Source of the DNA: Arenimonas donghaensis DSM 18148 = HO3-R19
Lineage (GTDB): Bacteria; Pseudomonadota; Gammaproteobacteria; Xanthomonadales; Xanthomonadaceae
Assembly: GCF_000743535.1 (NCBI RefSeq)
Contig: NZ_AVCJ01000003.1
Location: 1-64,000, forward strand
Reading direction: 5' to 3'
Length of the DNA stretch: 64,000 bases
The position numbers and the translations under genes were made by a program. The notes beneath the pieces were generated by a model that worked only from the letters and a program-made list of their open reading frames with translations, had not been told where the DNA came from and ran no database searches. Shown piece by piece: positions 46,418 through 54,609 of the stretch (its first letter is position 1; each line of letters opens with the position of its first letter).

Positions 46418-47938
46418 ATGCCGATCGAAGCCACGCCACCGCTGAAGGACGGCGACCTGCTGGCAGCGGTGGACCTGGGATCGAACAGCTTCCACATGGT
46501 CGTCGCCCGCTACCTGATGGGCCAGCTGCGCATCGTCGACCGCATCAAGGAAACCGTGCGCCTGGCCGAAGGCCTGGACGGCCAGGGCGGCCTCGACCCG
46601 GCGGTCATGCCGCGCGCACTGGACTGCCTGGCCCGCTTCGGCCAGCGCATCCGCAGCCTGCCGGCGCCGCGCGTCCGCGCCATCGCCACCAATACCGTGC
46701 GCCAGCTGGCCAATCCGCAGGCCTTCCTGATGCCAGCGGAAACCGCCCTGGGCCACGGCATCGAAGTGGTGGCCGGACGCGAGGAAGCCCGCCTGATCTA
46801 CCTGGGCGTCGCCCACGGCAATCCGCCCGACCCCGGCAAGCGCCGGCTGGTGATGGACATCGGCGGTGGCTCCACCGAAGTCATCATCGGCGAGGGCCTC
46901 GAGGCGGTGGAGCGCGAAAGCCTGCAGATGGGCTGCATCGCGACCACCCGGCGGTTCTTCGGCGACGGCCGGATCAACCGCAAGCGCTGGAAGGAGGCCC
47001 GCATCGAACTGGCGGCCGAGTTCCAGCAATTCGCCGAGGCCTACCGCCGGCGGGGCTGGCAGGAAGCCATGGGCTCGTCGGGAACCATCAAGGCGATCTG
47101 CGACGTGTCGGTGAAGATGAAGCTCACCAAGGTCTCGATCACCGACGCCAGCCTGGCGACCATCCGCGACAAGCTGCTCGACTTCGATACGCTCGACAGC
47201 ATCAAGCTGCCCGGGCTGTCGTCCGAACGGCGTCCCATTTTCGCCGGCGGCCTGCTGGTGCTGGACGCGGCCTTCGGCGCCCTTGGCATCGAACGCATGT
47301 ATGTCAGCGACCACGCCATGCGCGAGGGCGTGCTGTACGACCTGATCGGCCGCAACCGCCAGGACGACCCGCGCGCGGAGTCGATCCGGGCGCTTCAGGT
47401 GCGCTACGACATCGACCCCGAACAGGCGGCCCGCGTGGAAGCCACGGCGATGAGCCTGTTCGACCAGGCCGAGCTGCCCTGGGGCCTGGACGCCGACAAC
47501 CGGCGCCTGCTGGCCTGGGCCGCGCGCATCCACGAAATCGGCCTGGCCATCGCCCACAGCCAGTACCACCAGCACGGCGCCTACCTGGTCGAACACTCGG
47601 ACATCGCCGGTTTCTCCCGTACCGAACAGCAGACCCTGGCCGCGCTGGTGCGCAACCAGCGCCGCAACTTCAACCCGGCCAGCTTCGACAAGGTGCCCGA
47701 CCGCCTGATGGCCAATATCCAGCGCTGCGCCTTGCTGCTGCGGCTGGCGGTGCTGATGCACCGCAGCCACGACAGTGACCCGCTGCCGGTGGTGGAACTG
47801 GACGTCGACGGCGACGAACTGCTGCTGCGCCTGCCCAAGCGCTGGCTCGATGGCCATCCGCTGACCCGGCTGGACCTGGAAACCGAGCGCGAACTGCTCG
47901 AGGGCTTCGGCCACAAGATGGTGCTGCGCACCCTGTGA
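46418..47938 (+). CDS. ppx: Exopolyphosphatase Ppx/GppA family
   Basis: Degrades polyphosphate from the ends (or pppGpp in the GppA branch). The 506 residues have the sugar-kinase/actin-like ATPase start AAVDLGSNSFHMVVARY, the second phosphate loop MDIGGGSTEVIIGEG and a C-terminal HD-like helical domain with ARIHEIGLAIAHSQYHQHGAYL. Adjacent ppk1 favours the exopolyphosphatase role. The ATG at 46418 is chosen because it directly follows the ppk1 stop. Confidence 0.92.
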   Translation: MPIEATPPLKDGDLLAAVDLGSNSFHMVVARYLMGQLRIVDRIKETVRLAEGLDGQGGLDPAVMPRALDCLARFGQRIRSLPAPRVRAIATNTVRQLANPQAFLMPAETALGHGIEVVAGREEARLIYLGVAHGNPPDPGKRRLVMDIGGGSTEVIIGEGLEAVERESLQMGCIATTRRFFGDGRINRKRWKEARIELAAEFQQFAEAYRRRGWQEAMGSSGTIKAICDVSVKMKLTKVSITDASLATIRDKLLDFDTLDSIKLPGLSSERRPIFAGGLLVLDAAFGALGIERMYVSDHAMREGVLYDLIGRNRQDDPRAESIRALQVRYDIDPEQAARVEATAMSLFDQAELPWGLDADNRRLLAWAARIHEIGLAIAHSQYHQHGAYLVEHSDIAGFSRTEQQTLAALVRNQRRNFNPASFDKVPDRLMANIQRCALLLRLAVLMHRSHDSDPLPVVELDVDGDELLLRLPKRWLDGHPLTRLDLETERELLEGFGHKMVLRTL

Positions 47939-47951
47939 GCCCGTAACACCC

Positions 47952-47969
47952 GCGTCATGCGCTGGTCAT
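47952..47969 (+). promoter_or_regulatory. Pho-box-like site upstream of the glycosyltransferase
   Basis: GCGTCAT (47952-47958), a 4-base spacer and TGGTCAT (47963-47969) repeat GTCAT with exact 11-base spacing, as in PhoB sites. It lies in the 64-base gap between ppx and the glycosyltransferase gene, 33 bases before the ATG. Confidence 0.55.
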
Positions 47970-47985
47970 GGGCCTGGCACATGCC

Positions 47986-48002
47986 GGCGGCAACCTGCCG
48001 CC
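47986..48002 (+). promoter_or_regulatory. Hairpin abutting the glycosyltransferase start codon
   Basis: GGCGGCA-acc-TGCCGCC is a perfect 7-bp stem whose last base touches the ATG at 48003. No Shine-Dalgarno sequence is visible in the usual place. It might lower or control translation. It might also be chance in GC-rich DNA. Confidence 0.45.
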
Positions 48003-49148
48003 ATGGACAAGCGCCTGCACATCGAACTGGTCACCGAAACCTATCCGCCCGACGTCAACGGCGTGGCCCTGACCGTGCACTCGCTGGAACAGGGGCTGCG
48101 CGGACTGGGCCACGCCGTCGGCGTGGTCCGTCCCGAGCGCGAGCACGACGGGCCGCGGCCCGATCCGATGCTGATGCTGGTCGAAGGCGCCCCGATCCCG
48201 CGTTATCCGGGCCTGCGTTTCGGCTTGCCGGCCGGGCGCCGGCTCCTGGCGCGCTGGCAGGCGCAGCGGCCGGACGCGGTTTATATCGCCACCGAGGGTC
48301 CGCTGGGCTGGTCGGCGCTGCGGGCGTGCCGACAGCTTGGCATCCCGGTCGCCACCGGCTTCCACACCCGCTTCGACGATTACGTCGGACGCTACGGCGC
48401 GGGTTTCCTCAGCCCCTGGGTGTTCGCCTGGCTGCGTCGTTTCCACAACCGCGCCGACGCCACCCTGGTGCCGACGCGGGAGCTGCGCGACCAGCTCGCG
48501 CAGCAGGGCTTCCGGCGGGTCGCGCACCTGGGCCGGGCGGTGGACACCGAAGCCTTCCATCCGCGCTTCCGCGACCCGGCGCTGCGCCAGCGCTGGGGCG
48601 CGGCGGTCGATGCGCCGGTGCTGGTGCACGTGGGCCGGATCGCCCCGGAGAAAAACCTGCCGCTGGCCGTGCGCGCCTATCGCGAACTGCAGAAGCACCG
48701 CCCCGATGCGCGCTTTATCTGGGTCGGCGACGGCCCGGCGCGCGCCGGCCTGCAGGCGGCGAACCCGGACTTCCTGTTCGCTGGCGTACTGCGCGGTGAA
48801 CACCTGGCGCGACACTTCGCCAGCGCCGACCTGTTCTGTTTCCCCAGCCTCTCGGAAACCTTCGGCAACGTGACGCTCGAAGCCATGGCCAGCGGCATCG
48901 CCACCATCGCGTTCGACTATGGCGCTGCCCGCGAACACCTGCGGCACGGGCTGCACGGGGCCGCCGTCGAGGTGGGCGATGAGCCGGGCTTCGTCCGGGC
49001 ACTGCTGGCCACGGCCACCGGCGAGGGCCTGCGGCACCAGGGCGACGCAGCCAGGCGTGCGGTCCAGCACCTGCACCCCGACCAGGTGGCGAAGGACTTC
49101 GCGGCCCTGCTCGGCGGGCTGGGCGGTCATCGGGAGCAGGCGGCGTGA
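48003..49148 (+). CDS. GT4 glycosyltransferase, mannosyl/glycolipid type
   Basis: A 381-residue GT-B retaining glycosyltransferase. The N-terminus VTETYPPDVNGVALTVHSL is the pattern of GDP-mannose-dependent alpha-mannosyltransferases (MgtA) and of SqdX-like glycolipid synthases; the C-terminal half has GRIAPEKNLPLAV and the E-x7-E motif in SETFGNVTLEAMASG. Soluble, probably attached to the inner membrane face. The preceding Pho-box-like site and the coupled PAP2 phosphatase suggest glycolipid synthesis on diacylglycerol under phosphate limitation. The acceptor is inferred, not shown. Confidence 0.85.
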   Translation: MDKRLHIELVTETYPPDVNGVALTVHSLEQGLRGLGHAVGVVRPEREHDGPRPDPMLMLVEGAPIPRYPGLRFGLPAGRRLLARWQAQRPDAVYIATEGPLGWSALRACRQLGIPVATGFHTRFDDYVGRYGAGFLSPWVFAWLRRFHNRADATLVPTRELRDQLAQQGFRRVAHLGRAVDTEAFHPRFRDPALRQRWGAAVDAPVLVHVGRIAPEKNLPLAVRAYRELQKHRPDARFIWVGDGPARAGLQAANPDFLFAGVLRGEHLARHFASADLFCFPSLSETFGNVTLEAMASGIATIAFDYGAAREHLRHGLHGAAVEVGDEPGFVRALLATATGEGLRHQGDAARRAVQHLHPDQVAKDFAALLGGLGGHREQAA

Positions 49149-49675
49149 ACGCCCGGGTCCGTCGAATGTCGGACCGCGAACACGCCTGGTGCCTGGTAGC
49201 CAACCGCTGGGGCACGCGCGCAGTCGTGCGCGCCTACTTCCGCGCGGTCAGCCGCCTCGGCGACGGCGCCTTCTGGTACGCGCTGATGGCCGCTCTGGTC
49301 GTCCTGGACGGTTGGCGCGGCCTGGCGGTTTCGGCGCAACTGGCCGCGACCGGCCTGGTGGCGCTGCTGCTGTACCGCAAGCTCAAGCGCTGGACCCGGC
49401 GCCCGCGCCCCTTCGCCGCCGATGGCCGCATCCGCGCCTGGATGGCGCCGCTGGACGAATTCAGCTTCCCGTCCGGCCACACCCTGCACGCGGTAGCGTT
49501 CACGACGGTTGCCCTCGCCCACTACCCGGCCCTGGCACCGCTGCTGCTGCCCTTCGCTGCAAGCGTCGCGGCATCGCGCGTGGTCCTGGGCCTGCACTAC
49601 CCCAGCGACGTACTCGCCGCCACCGGCATCGGCCTGGCCCTGGGCAGCCTCTCCCTGCTGATCCTGCCCCTGTAG
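49145..49675 (+). CDS. PAP2 family lipid phosphatase
   Basis: A 176-residue membrane phosphatase of the PAP2 superfamily. The three signature motifs are present: KRWTRRPRP, PSGHT (within FSFPSGHTLHA-like SFPSGHTLHA) and SRVVLGLHYPSD. About four hydrophobic segments surround them. Likely substrates are phosphatidic acid or undecaprenyl-type lipid phosphates. The GTG start overlaps the glycosyltransferase stop (GTGA), so the two are made together; a supply of diacylglycerol to the glycosyltransferase is a plausible division of work. Confidence 0.88.
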   Translation: MNARVRRMSDREHAWCLVANRWGTRAVVRAYFRAVSRLGDGAFWYALMAALVVLDGWRGLAVSAQLAATGLVALLLYRKLKRWTRRPRPFAADGRIRAWMAPLDEFSFPSGHTLHAVAFTTVALAHYPALAPLLLPFAASVAASRVVLGLHYPSDVLAATGIGLALGSLSLLILPL

Positions 49676-49758
49676 CAGTCCCATCAAGGGACTTCAGTCC
49701 CCGGCTCTGGTCTTGCCTTGCGGCAAGAACGGCGTCGCCGCTCAGGACATTCGTGGGT

Positions 49759-49868
49759 GGAGGCGCCGCGCCTTCGCCCCGGCCGACACGCCGTGAACCC
49801 ATCCATGGGGGCTCGTCGTCGACATCCATGTCTCCGACGGTCGGCCGGGGCGAAGACGCGACACCTCC
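49759..49868 (+). repeat. Copy A of the 110-base palindromic element
   Basis: Arms 49759-49787 and 49840-49868 are 29-base inverted repeats with three mismatches. The central loop carries its own smaller symmetry (catccatg). It is the reverse-oriented counterpart of copy B. Confidence 0.85.
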
Positions 49869-50001
49869 TCAAGAAATCGTCGTTGGCGAGGTGAGAGCGG
49901 CATTTGCTCGAGGACCCGGTCGCGACTTGCGCCCGTGGCACTTGGCTCTTGGCTCTTGGCTTCTCGCTCTTGCTTGCCAGCCGGCCACCGAACCCTATCG
50001 A

Positions 50002-50111
50002 GGAGGTAGCGTGCGGTCGCCCTGGCCGACCTTCGGAGACAAGGACGTCGACGAAGAGCCTGCATGGAGGTACTTGCGGCGTGTCGGCCAGGGCGACCGC
50101 ACGCTGCCTCC
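50002..50111 (-). repeat. Copy B of the 110-base palindromic element
   Basis: Arms 50009-50030 and 50083-50104 are perfect 22-base inverted repeats, extended to 29 bases (50002-50030 with 50083-50111) with one mismatch. Its reverse complement aligns along its whole length with copy A. Confidence 0.88.
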
Positions 50112-50221
50112 ACCCGCGGATGCAACACGCGCCCAAGCCCTTCTTGCCGCAGGGCAAGACCAGAGAGCGGGGCTGAAGTCCCACTCACGCCGAAGAGAAA
50201 GAGCAGCAGCTGAAGGGAGCC

Positions 50222-50824
50222 CTACGCTGCCAGGGGGCGCGTCCAGAAGGTCAGCGGTTTTTCGGAGGGCGTACTTTCGCCGAGTTCGCGCCAGGCCAGG
50301 TGGACGGTGAGTCCGGGCTGGCGCTGGTAGCCACGCTTGGCCCAGAAGTCTTCGTTGCCGCGGTGGCCCGGGGGGCGCCGGGGATCGTCCGCGGGACGGT
50401 CGACCGCGCAAAAGGCCGTGAGGCGGAAACGACCCAGCGCCGAGGCATGGGCCTCGCGTTCGTCGAAAAAACGATGACCCAGGCCGCGTCCGCGCCAGGC
50501 CGGCAGCAGCACCGATTCGCCGAAATAGAAAACCTCGTCCACCGCCCGCCCTGCCTCCAGGAAGGGCTTCTGGAACTCGGGGCTGTCGTCCGCCAGCGGC
50601 AGGCCGGTCGAGGCGCCGATGACCTGGTCGCCGTCGAAGGCCAGCACCACCACGCTGTCGGCGGACCTCACGTAGGCCTGCAGGTATTCGCGTTCGTATG
50701 CGGCGTCGCCGTCGTACAGATAGGGCCAGTCGCGGAACACCTGCGTGCGCAGCGCCGCGACGGCCTCCAGCCAGGGCACGAGGCCCTGGCCCGTCACCCG
50801 CCGCAGGCCGATGCCGTCGCTCAC
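50222..50824 (-). CDS. GNAT family acetyltransferase
   Basis: A 200-residue protein with the GNAT fold: the beta-4 segment GESVLLPAWRGRGLGHRFFDERE contains the acetyl-CoA-binding Q/RxxGxG/A-type loop (RGRGLG), and FWAKRGYQ near the end is typical of the family. The substrate is unknown. The GTG start at 50824 overlaps the stop of the DUF885 gene by four bases (GTGA); an in-frame ATG at 50848 would add eight residues. It is the distal gene of the DUF885-GNAT pair. Confidence 0.82.
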   Translation of the reverse strand: MSDGIGLRRVTGQGLVPWLEAVAALRTQVFRDWPYLYDGDAAYEREYLQAYVRSADSVVVLAFDGDQVIGASTGLPLADDSPEFQKPFLEAGRAVDEVFYFGESVLLPAWRGRGLGHRFFDEREAHASALGRFRLTAFCAVDRPADDPRRPPGHRGNEDFWAKRGYQRQPGLTVHLAWRELGESTPSEKPLTFWTRPLAA

Positions 50825-52641
50825 TTCCCGGCCTGCGCCTTGATCCACGCGTCCACGCGCTGCTCGAGCAGGCTCAGCGGAAGGTCGCCGCCGGTCAGCA
50901 GCAGGTCGTGGAAAGCCGCCAGGTCGAAGCGATCACCCAGGCGCGTCTTTGCCCGTTCGCGCAACGCCAGGATCCTGTTCATGCCCACCTTGTAGGCCAG
51001 GGCCTGCCCCGGCATCACCAGGTAGCGTTCGATTTCGGCGACCACGTCGGTCTCGGGCATGCCGGCTTTTTCCAGCATGTAGGCGATGGCCTGCTCGCGC
51101 GTCCAGCGCTTGTCATGCAGTCCGGTGTCCACCACCAGCCGCACGGCGCGCATCATCTCGCCCTGCAGGCGGCCCAGGTTGTCCAGCGGCTCGTCCTGGA
51201 AGCCCAGCTCCCAGGCCAGCTGCTCGGTGTACAGCGCCCAGCCTTCCGAAAACGCGGTGAACGGCAGCACCTTGCGGAAGGTCGGCACGCCGGTCAGTTC
51301 CTGCTGGATCGTGGTCTGGAAGTGGTGGCCCGGAATGGCCTCGTGGTAGGCCAGCGTGCGCATGCCGAAGCGCGCCACTTCCGCGGTGTTGCGCAGGTTG
51401 ATGAAGAACTTGCCGGGGCGCGAGCCGTCGAAGGCCGGCGGCTGGTAGTAGGCGCCGGGCGCGGTCTTTTCGCGGAACTCGGGCACGCGCTCCACCTCGA
51501 CGCCCTGCCGGGGCCGGACGTTGAAGACACCGTCCAGGCCGGCATCGATTTCTTCGATGATGGCGGTGAAGTCGGCGATGATCGCGGCGCGGCCTTCATC
51601 GGTGTCGGGATACAGCTGGTCGGGCCGCGTGGCGATCTGCTGAACGCGCTCGCCGATGCTGCCTTCGACCAGGCCTTCGCCGACCAGGATGGCGTCCATT
51701 TCGGCCTCCAGGCGCGCGACCTCGTCCAGGCCCAGCTGGTGCACCTGCGCCGGCGTCATGTCGGTGCTGGTGTGCATGCGCACGGACCAGGCGTAGAACG
51801 CCTCGCCCTCGGGCAGGGCCCAGACGCCGTGGTTGCCCCGGGTCTTGGGCAGCAGGCCGGCGTAGTAGTCGATGAAACGCTGGTAGGCCGGATAGACCTG
51901 CCCGGCGACCGCCGACCGGACCTGCTTGAGCAAGTCCTCGCGCTCGTCCGGTGCCACGGCGTCGGCGTCGAGCTTGGCCAGCCGTTCGTCGAAGGACGTG
52001 TAGAGGATGTTGTCGGTCGGCGCGGCGCCGATGAAGGCGCGCATTTCCGCCAGCACCTTCTCGACCACGAAGGTCGGCGGCAGGATGCCCGCCTGCTCGC
52101 GCTCGTGCAGCCCGGCCAGGACCTGTTCGGCCATCACCGGGAACTGCCGCAGCCGCGCGACGTAGTCGTCGGCGTCGCCGCGCGAGCGAAGCCCGTGCTG
52201 GGCGGCCATGAAGCTGGGCAGTTCGCTTTGCACGCCGAACAGCTGGTTGAGCGGGTAGTTGTGCTGGTAGAAGCGTTCGCCGTCCTGCTGGATGGCCAGG
52301 AAGTATTCGAGGATGTCGTAGGACAACTGGCTGCCCGGGTCCAGGTCGCCGCGGTCGTAGTCGCGCAGGGTGGCCAGGTCCTCGCGCAGCTTTGCCTGCA
52401 TGGCCCGCGCCTGCGCCGGCGACCGGTCGGACAGTTCGTCGCCGTACCAGTTCAGCCACGGCGGCAGCATGCCCAGCGAGGTCAGCAGCTCGGGGTCGTC
52501 CAGGGCGTATTCGATGAACACCCGCTCGTAGAACCAGCCGATCTTCAGCGGCTTGCCGTAGGCGGTGTGCAATCCCAGGCCCGTGGCGGCAAGCAGGACG
52601 GCCAGCAGCGCCCAGGCGATGAACTTGAACAGGGTCTTCAT
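50821..52641 (-). CDS. DUF885 family metallopeptidase-like protein
   Basis: A 606-residue envelope protein. The N-terminal hydrophobic segment (about 5-24) is a signal anchor. The metal-type motif HEAIPGHHFQ begins at His432, the HExxxGHH pattern of the DUF885 family, some members of which are dipeptide or amide hydrolases. The ATG at 52641 is chosen for its GGGAGAA ribosome site; the frame is open further upstream towards rlmJ without a better start. Substrate unknown. Confidence 0.87.
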   Translation of the reverse strand: MKTLFKFIAWALLAVLLAATGLGLHTAYGKPLKIGWFYERVFIEYALDDPELLTSLGMLPPWLNWYGDELSDRSPAQARAMQAKLREDLATLRDYDRGDLDPGSQLSYDILEYFLAIQQDGERFYQHNYPLNQLFGVQSELPSFMAAQHGLRSRGDADDYVARLRQFPVMAEQVLAGLHEREQAGILPPTFVVEKVLAEMRAFIGAAPTDNILYTSFDERLAKLDADAVAPDEREDLLKQVRSAVAGQVYPAYQRFIDYYAGLLPKTRGNHGVWALPEGEAFYAWSVRMHTSTDMTPAQVHQLGLDEVARLEAEMDAILVGEGLVEGSIGERVQQIATRPDQLYPDTDEGRAAIIADFTAIIEEIDAGLDGVFNVRPRQGVEVERVPEFREKTAPGAYYQPPAFDGSRPGKFFINLRNTAEVARFGMRTLAYHEAIPGHHFQTTIQQELTGVPTFRKVLPFTAFSEGWALYTEQLAWELGFQDEPLDNLGRLQGEMMRAVRLVVDTGLHDKRWTREQAIAYMLEKAGMPETDVVAEIERYLVMPGQALAYKVGMNRILALRERAKTRLGDRFDLAAFHDLLLTGGDLPLSLLEQRVDAWIKAQAGK

Positions 52642-52701
52642 GGGGTTCTCCCGGTTTGCCGGAACCTTAGCAGAGCCCGCCCGCCCGGCACGCCCGGGAG
52701 C

Positions 52702-52707
52702 TACACT
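52702..52707 (+). promoter_or_regulatory. Predicted -10 box of rlmJ
   Basis: TACACT followed by seven bases and then the rlmJ ATG, the same spacing as at queG. It predicts a transcript starting at or near the start codon. Confidence 0.4.
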
Positions 52708-52714
52708 GCCGGCC

Positions 52715-53575
52715 ATGAACTACCGTCACGGATTCCACGCCGGCAACCACGCCGACGTGCTCAAGCACCTGGTCCTGGTCGCCCTGCTCGATGCGCTCAA
52801 GCGCAAGCAGGCCCCCTTCTTCGTGCTCGACACCCACGCCGGGCGCGGCCAGTACGACCTGGCCGGAAGCCACGCCCAGCGCACCGGCGAAGCCGCCGAT
52901 GGCGTCAAGCGACTGCGCGCGGCGAACGCCTCCGGGCCGCCGGCGCTGGCCGCCTACCTGGCCGCCATCGACGCCTGCCGGGGCCGGGGTGGCGACATCT
53001 ACCCCGGTTCGCCGCTGCTGGTGGCGCGGGCGCTGCGCGAACAGGACCGACTGGCCGCCTGTGAACTGCAGCCCGAGGAAGCCGCGGCGCTCAAGGACGT
53101 ACTCGCCGGCGACCCGCGCTGCCACGTGCACCAGCGTGACGGCTACGCCGCCATCAAGGCGCTGCTGCCGCCGCGCGAAGGCAGCACCCGCTTCGCCCGC
53201 GGCCTGGTGCTGGTCGACCCGCCCTACGAGGCCCAGACCGACGAATACCCGCTGATCACGGCCGCGCTGCGCGATGGCCTGGAACGCTTCCCGCAGGGCA
53301 TCTTCGCGCTGTGGTACCCGATAAAGCAGCGGGCCCCGCTGCAGCCGCTGATGCGCAAGCTCGGCCACCTGCCGATGAAGTCGGCCCTGGCGATCGAGCT
53401 GCTGGTGCGACCCGATGACTCGCCGCTGCGAATGAATGGCAGCGGCATGGTGGTCATCAACCCGCCCTGGCAGTTCGAACGCGCGGTCGAACCGGCCCTG
53501 CGCCCCCTCGCCCAGGCCATGGGCGAAGCCGGCGCCTCCTGGCGCCTCACCTGGCTCAAGCAGGAAAAAACCTGA
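52715..53575 (+). CDS. rlmJ: 23S rRNA (adenine(2030)-N6)-methyltransferase RlmJ
   Basis: Methylates A2030 of 23S rRNA with SAM. The 286 residues begin with the diagnostic MNYRHGFHAGNHADVLKH, contain LDTHAGRGQYDL for SAM binding and the N6-adenine catalytic motif DPPYE in LVLVDPPYEAQTDEYPL. The ATG at 52715 gives the exact family start; the frame is open upstream. No Shine-Dalgarno sequence is obvious. The MDR gene starts two bases after its stop. Confidence 0.95.
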   Translation: MNYRHGFHAGNHADVLKHLVLVALLDALKRKQAPFFVLDTHAGRGQYDLAGSHAQRTGEAADGVKRLRAANASGPPALAAYLAAIDACRGRGGDIYPGSPLLVARALREQDRLAACELQPEEAAALKDVLAGDPRCHVHQRDGYAAIKALLPPREGSTRFARGLVLVDPPYEAQTDEYPLITAALRDGLERFPQGIFALWYPIKQRAPLQPLMRKLGHLPMKSALAIELLVRPDDSPLRMNGSGMVVINPPWQFERAVEPALRPLAQAMGEAGASWRLTWLKQEKT

Positions 53576-53577
53576 CC

Positions 53578-54591
53578 ATGTCCACGCCCAAGCACGCCCG
53601 CTACGAATCCCGCGGCCCGGTGCCGCACGACGTCATCCACCCGGTGCAATTCGAACTCGCCGACCCGGCCGAGGGCGAATGCCGGGTGGTCGTGCTGGCT
53701 GCCCCGGTCAACCCGTCGGACGTGCTGACGCTGACCGGGGAATACGGCCAGCTGCCGCCGCTGCCGGCGGTCGGTGGCAACGAAGGCGTCGGTCGGGTCG
53801 AGCAAATCCAGGGCCAGGCCCACGGCCTGGCCGAGGGCGACATCGTGCTGTTGCCGGTGGGTTGCGGCAGCTGGAGCACGCACCTGAACCTGCCGACGAA
53901 AGCCCTGGTCAAGCTGCCCCACGACGTGGACCCGGTGCAGCTGTCGATGCTGACGGTCAATCCGCCCACCGCGGCCCTGATGCTGTCGGACATCGTCGAC
54001 CTGCAGCCCGGCGACTGGGTGGTGCAGAACGCGGCCAACTCCGCCGTTGGCGGCTACCTGCTGCAGCTGGCGCGCAAGCGCGGCATCAACGTGCTCAACG
54101 TGGTGCGTCGCAGCTCCGCCGTGGAGGCGGTGCGGCAGGCGGGCGGCGAACACGTGCTGGTGGATGCCGACGACCTGCCCAAGCGCGTGCGCGACCTGGT
54201 TGGCGACGTCCCTGTCCGGCTGGCCGTCGACTGCGTCGGCGGCGTGCACACCGAGCACCTGGCACGCTGCCTGGTGCCCGGTGGCACGGTGGTGAACTAC
54301 GGCGCCATGAGCGGCGACCGCTGCATGATCTCGCCGCGCTACCTGGTGTTCAACGACATTCACCTGCGCGGCTTCTGGCTGGCCCAGTGGTTCCGCCAGG
54401 CCAGTCCGGAGCGCCGCCAGGCGCTCTTCGCCGAACTCGCCGGCCTGGTGGCCGACGGCACCCTGCATGCCCGGATCCAGGCCAGCTACGGCATCGAGCA
54501 CGTGCGCGACGCGATCCAGGCCGCCGCGTCCGGGGCCCGCGACGGCAAGATCGTGATCGAGCCCAATGGCCCCTCGCGCGCGGCGATCTGA
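53578..54591 (+). CDS. MDR family reductase, enoyl thioester reductase-like
   Basis: A 337-residue medium-chain dehydrogenase/reductase without zinc ligands. The N-terminal domain has APVNPSDVLTLTGEYGQLP and AVGGNEGVGRV, which match the mitochondrial trans-2-enoyl-CoA/ACP reductase (MECR/Etr1) group; the cofactor domain has QNAANSAVGGYLLQLAR and DCVGG. NADPH is the likely cofactor. Quinone reductase is an alternative annotation. It follows rlmJ closely and converges with the ABC permease gene. Confidence 0.8.
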   Translation: MSTPKHARYESRGPVPHDVIHPVQFELADPAEGECRVVVLAAPVNPSDVLTLTGEYGQLPPLPAVGGNEGVGRVEQIQGQAHGLAEGDIVLLPVGCGSWSTHLNLPTKALVKLPHDVDPVQLSMLTVNPPTAALMLSDIVDLQPGDWVVQNAANSAVGGYLLQLARKRGINVLNVVRRSSAVEAVRQAGGEHVLVDADDLPKRVRDLVGDVPVRLAVDCVGGVHTEHLARCLVPGGTVVNYGAMSGDRCMISPRYLVFNDIHLRGFWLAQWFRQASPERRQALFAELAGLVADGTLHARIQASYGIEHVRDAIQAAASGARDGKIVIEPNGPSRAAI

Positions 54592-54609
54592 AGCGCCGCG
54601 CGCCCTGCC

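Larger units (their letters stand above)
49688..50182. repeat. Nested inverted repeat, arms about 180 bases
   Basis: From the outside in, each arm carries a REP palindrome (gggacttcagtcccc at 49688; its counterpart ends at 50182), a conserved ctctggtcttgcc-tgcggcaagaa unit and a 110-base double-hairpin element. The left and right arms align as reverse complements at an estimated three-quarters or more identity by eye. The spacer between arms is about 133 bases. The unit resembles compound REP/ERIC-like elements of Xanthomonas relatives. Confidence 0.85.
49676..50221. other. Non-coding stretch made of a nested inverted repeat
   Basis: No gene was recognised in these 546 bases. Nearly all of it is a large inverted repeat (49688-50182), described separately. 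Its centre (about 49869-50001) contains short direct repeats of ttggctc and ctcttg (49943-49976). The PAP2 gene runs into it from the left and the reverse-strand GNAT gene from the right, so it lies between convergent 3' ends. Confidence 0.8.

Noticed and set aside
44257-46497. A 746-codon open frame opposite ppk1
   Set aside because: Shadow of the strongly conserved ppk1 gene; composition is typical of antisense frames and it has no recognisable domain.
49902-50180. Short open frames inside the nested inverted repeat
   Set aside because: They consist of the repeat units themselves, exist on both strands and lack ribosome sites or homology.
50825-50848. ATG at 50848 as the GNAT gene start
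   Set aside because: It would overlap the DUF885 gene by 28 bases; the GTG at 50824 gives the 4-base overlap seen at most gene junctions here. The ATG remains possible.
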